Positions 13,946 through 14,792 of a stretch of 14,792 nt of DNA are shown in pieces. How positions within the stretch are numbered: the stretch's first letter is position 1; each line of letters opens with the position of its first letter. Position numbers and translations under genes: made by a program. This DNA comes from JBAXRT01 sp037131065 (GTDB taxonomy: Bacteria; Bacteroidota; Bacteroidia; Bacteroidales; FEN-979): positions 1 to 14,792 of the forward strand of contig JBAXRT010000074.1 in NCBI GenBank assembly GCA_037131065.1, read 5' to 3'. Below the pieces are notes generated by a model. That model did no database searches. It worked only from the letters and a program-made list of their open reading frames with translations, and was not told the origin of the DNA.

Positions 13946-14792
13946 TTAGTCATGAAATCTCCAGGAGACGCCAAATTTAAATGCTCCGTCAGGCATCGGA
14001 TAGCCGGGGACCATATAATATGATTTTCCCATGAAACTCGCATTGAAATGGGAATACATCACAAAAAGCCTTGCCCGCTGCACTTTCAGGTTGATGAAGA
14101 CATCCATATATAGATAGTTCCCGATCTCCCTGGCGTCCTGTATGTGGAAGGAGCGTGTGGCCGGCATGTAACCATCGGCGTAGTATGAAGTGTTGTAAAA
14201 GAAGCTCAGCCCTGGCTGAAGGACTGCGGCCCCGTGGAAAAGAGGTTGAGAATAATATACCGCGAGGCTGCCCATGAAAGCGGGTACCCTCATTACCGTG
14301 GTGCCCTGGATGGTCTGGTAAGCCAGTTTGGCGGTTATGTTAAATCTCCAGAGATCGAGGTTTGTATTCAGGTAGGCGTATATATGGCTGAAGCTTCCCT
14401 TGTATTGATTGGGGATGGATCCCGTATCGAGGTAAACATAGTTTGTGATGCGGTTCAACTGGACTCCGGTCTCGATGAACTTCCAGGAATAATTGAACCC
14501 CGCGGAGATGAGTCCCTGCTTTTCCCAAGCCGTTTCCCAGATGAAATTGTTTCCGAGATAACTCTCATAGAACCATCCCGGTTTCTGGAGCACATAGTCA
14601 CCCGTGATGCTGATGGTCCCGAGATTTTTTGTCATTTTTCCGAGCACCTGGCTGAACTTGACGCGCAGGCTCATATCCGCCTCGTTGTAGTCGCCGAGAA
14701 CATAATCGGCCCTGGCGACCAGGAGCATGGTTGGGATCGGCTGGAAAGTGAGTGTCGCTTCAGGGATCCATTGGATGAAGTAGTCTTTGAAC
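13946..14792 (-). CDS. C-terminal part of a putative outer-membrane beta-barrel (Porin_10-like)
   Basis: The frame is open to the right edge: codons upstream of the internal Met at 14728 continue as FKDYFIQWIPEATLTFQPIPT, so 5' sequence is missing and 282 residues are visible. The sequence alternates hydrophobic and polar residues in strands rich in Tyr, Phe and Trp, with NFIWETAWEKQGLISAGFNYSWKF-type strand-turn pairs, and ends in WRFHD; the late aromatic residue is typical of barrel C-termini. Strands containing GNYLYMDVFINLKVQRARLFVMYSHFNA and YMVPGYPMPDGAFKFGV resemble the C-terminus of Bacteroidota putative porins (Porin_10). Exact family cannot be confirmed without the N-terminus. It leads the operon with the next two minus-strand genes, 8 bases before the following start codon. 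Confidence 0.75.
   Translation of the reverse strand, partial: FKDYFIQWIPEATLTFQPIPTMLLVARADYVLGDYNEADMSLRVKFSQVLGKMTKNLGTISITGDYVLQKPGWFYESYLGNNFIWETAWEKQGLISAGFNYSWKFIETGVQLNRITNYVYLDTGSIPNQYKGSFSHIYAYLNTNLDLWRFNITAKLAYQTIQGTTVMRVPAFMGSLAVYYSQPLFHGAAVLQPGLSFFYNTSYYADGYMPATRSFHIQDAREIGNYLYMDVFINLKVQRARLFVMYSHFNASFMGKSYYMVPGYPMPDGAFKFGVSWRFHD

Overview
The window looks like chromosomal DNA of an uncultured or free-living member of the Bacteroidota (Bacteroidales-like). The grounds are: candidate promoters with the Bacteroidota -7 box TAnnTTTG, two of them with a TTG 19 bases upstream; little sign of Shine-Dalgarno sequences; a DUF4476 lipid- or envelope-type small protein; a Porin_10-like outer-membrane protein; and a secreted GH29 fucosidase. 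Species cannot be fixed from the sequence alone.

Layout. Positions 1-33 hold the first codons of a gene leaving the left edge on the minus strand, with a good promoter. A minus-strand pair follows: mtgA-type peptidoglycan glycosyltransferase (257-958) downstream of a secreted DUF4476 protein (965-1669). Divergent from it is a lysine-catabolism pair on the plus strand: lysine-ketoglutarate reductase (1814-3121) and saccharopine dehydrogenase (3330-4679), which together correspond to the two halves of the eukaryotic bifunctional aminoadipate-semialdehyde synthase. A TerB/J-domain membrane co-chaperone (4737-5612) follows. Convergent to it is a secreted VanX/DdpX-type D-Ala-D-Ala dipeptidase (5649-6356, minus). 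A plus-strand run then has an old-yellow-enzyme family oxidoreductase (6413-7627), an alpha-L-fucosidase (7689-9104) and a secreted alkaline-phosphatase-superfamily phosphodiesterase with carbohydrate-associated C-terminal domains (9118-10737). The right end is a minus-strand operon running inward from the edge: partial outer-membrane porin (13946-14792), a large secreted thioredoxin-like/beta-propeller-like protein (11688-13937) and an aldo/keto reductase (10785-11666).

The most unusual feature is not a gene. Most of the gaps at the 3' ends of genes, and one spot inside the saccharopine dehydrogenase gene, are built of 7-base repeat units of two kinds, CGANTGA and GCCNACT (AGTNNGC on the other strand). 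They start at or overlap stop codons. In the two clearest cases they keep the same order relative to the gene they follow (CGANTGA first, then GCCNACT). One array is 15 units long and lies 22 bases before the saccharopine dehydrogenase start; another, of four perfect units plus a diverged one, is translated in frame within that enzyme, where gain or loss of one unit would truncate the protein. A separate 20-base perfect palindrome lies between saccharopine dehydrogenase and the J-domain gene.

Functional themes are envelope and peptidoglycan turnover (mtgA, dipeptidase, DUF4476, porin), lysine breakdown through saccharopine, and degradation of fucose-containing glycans. Links between these themes are inference from proximity only.
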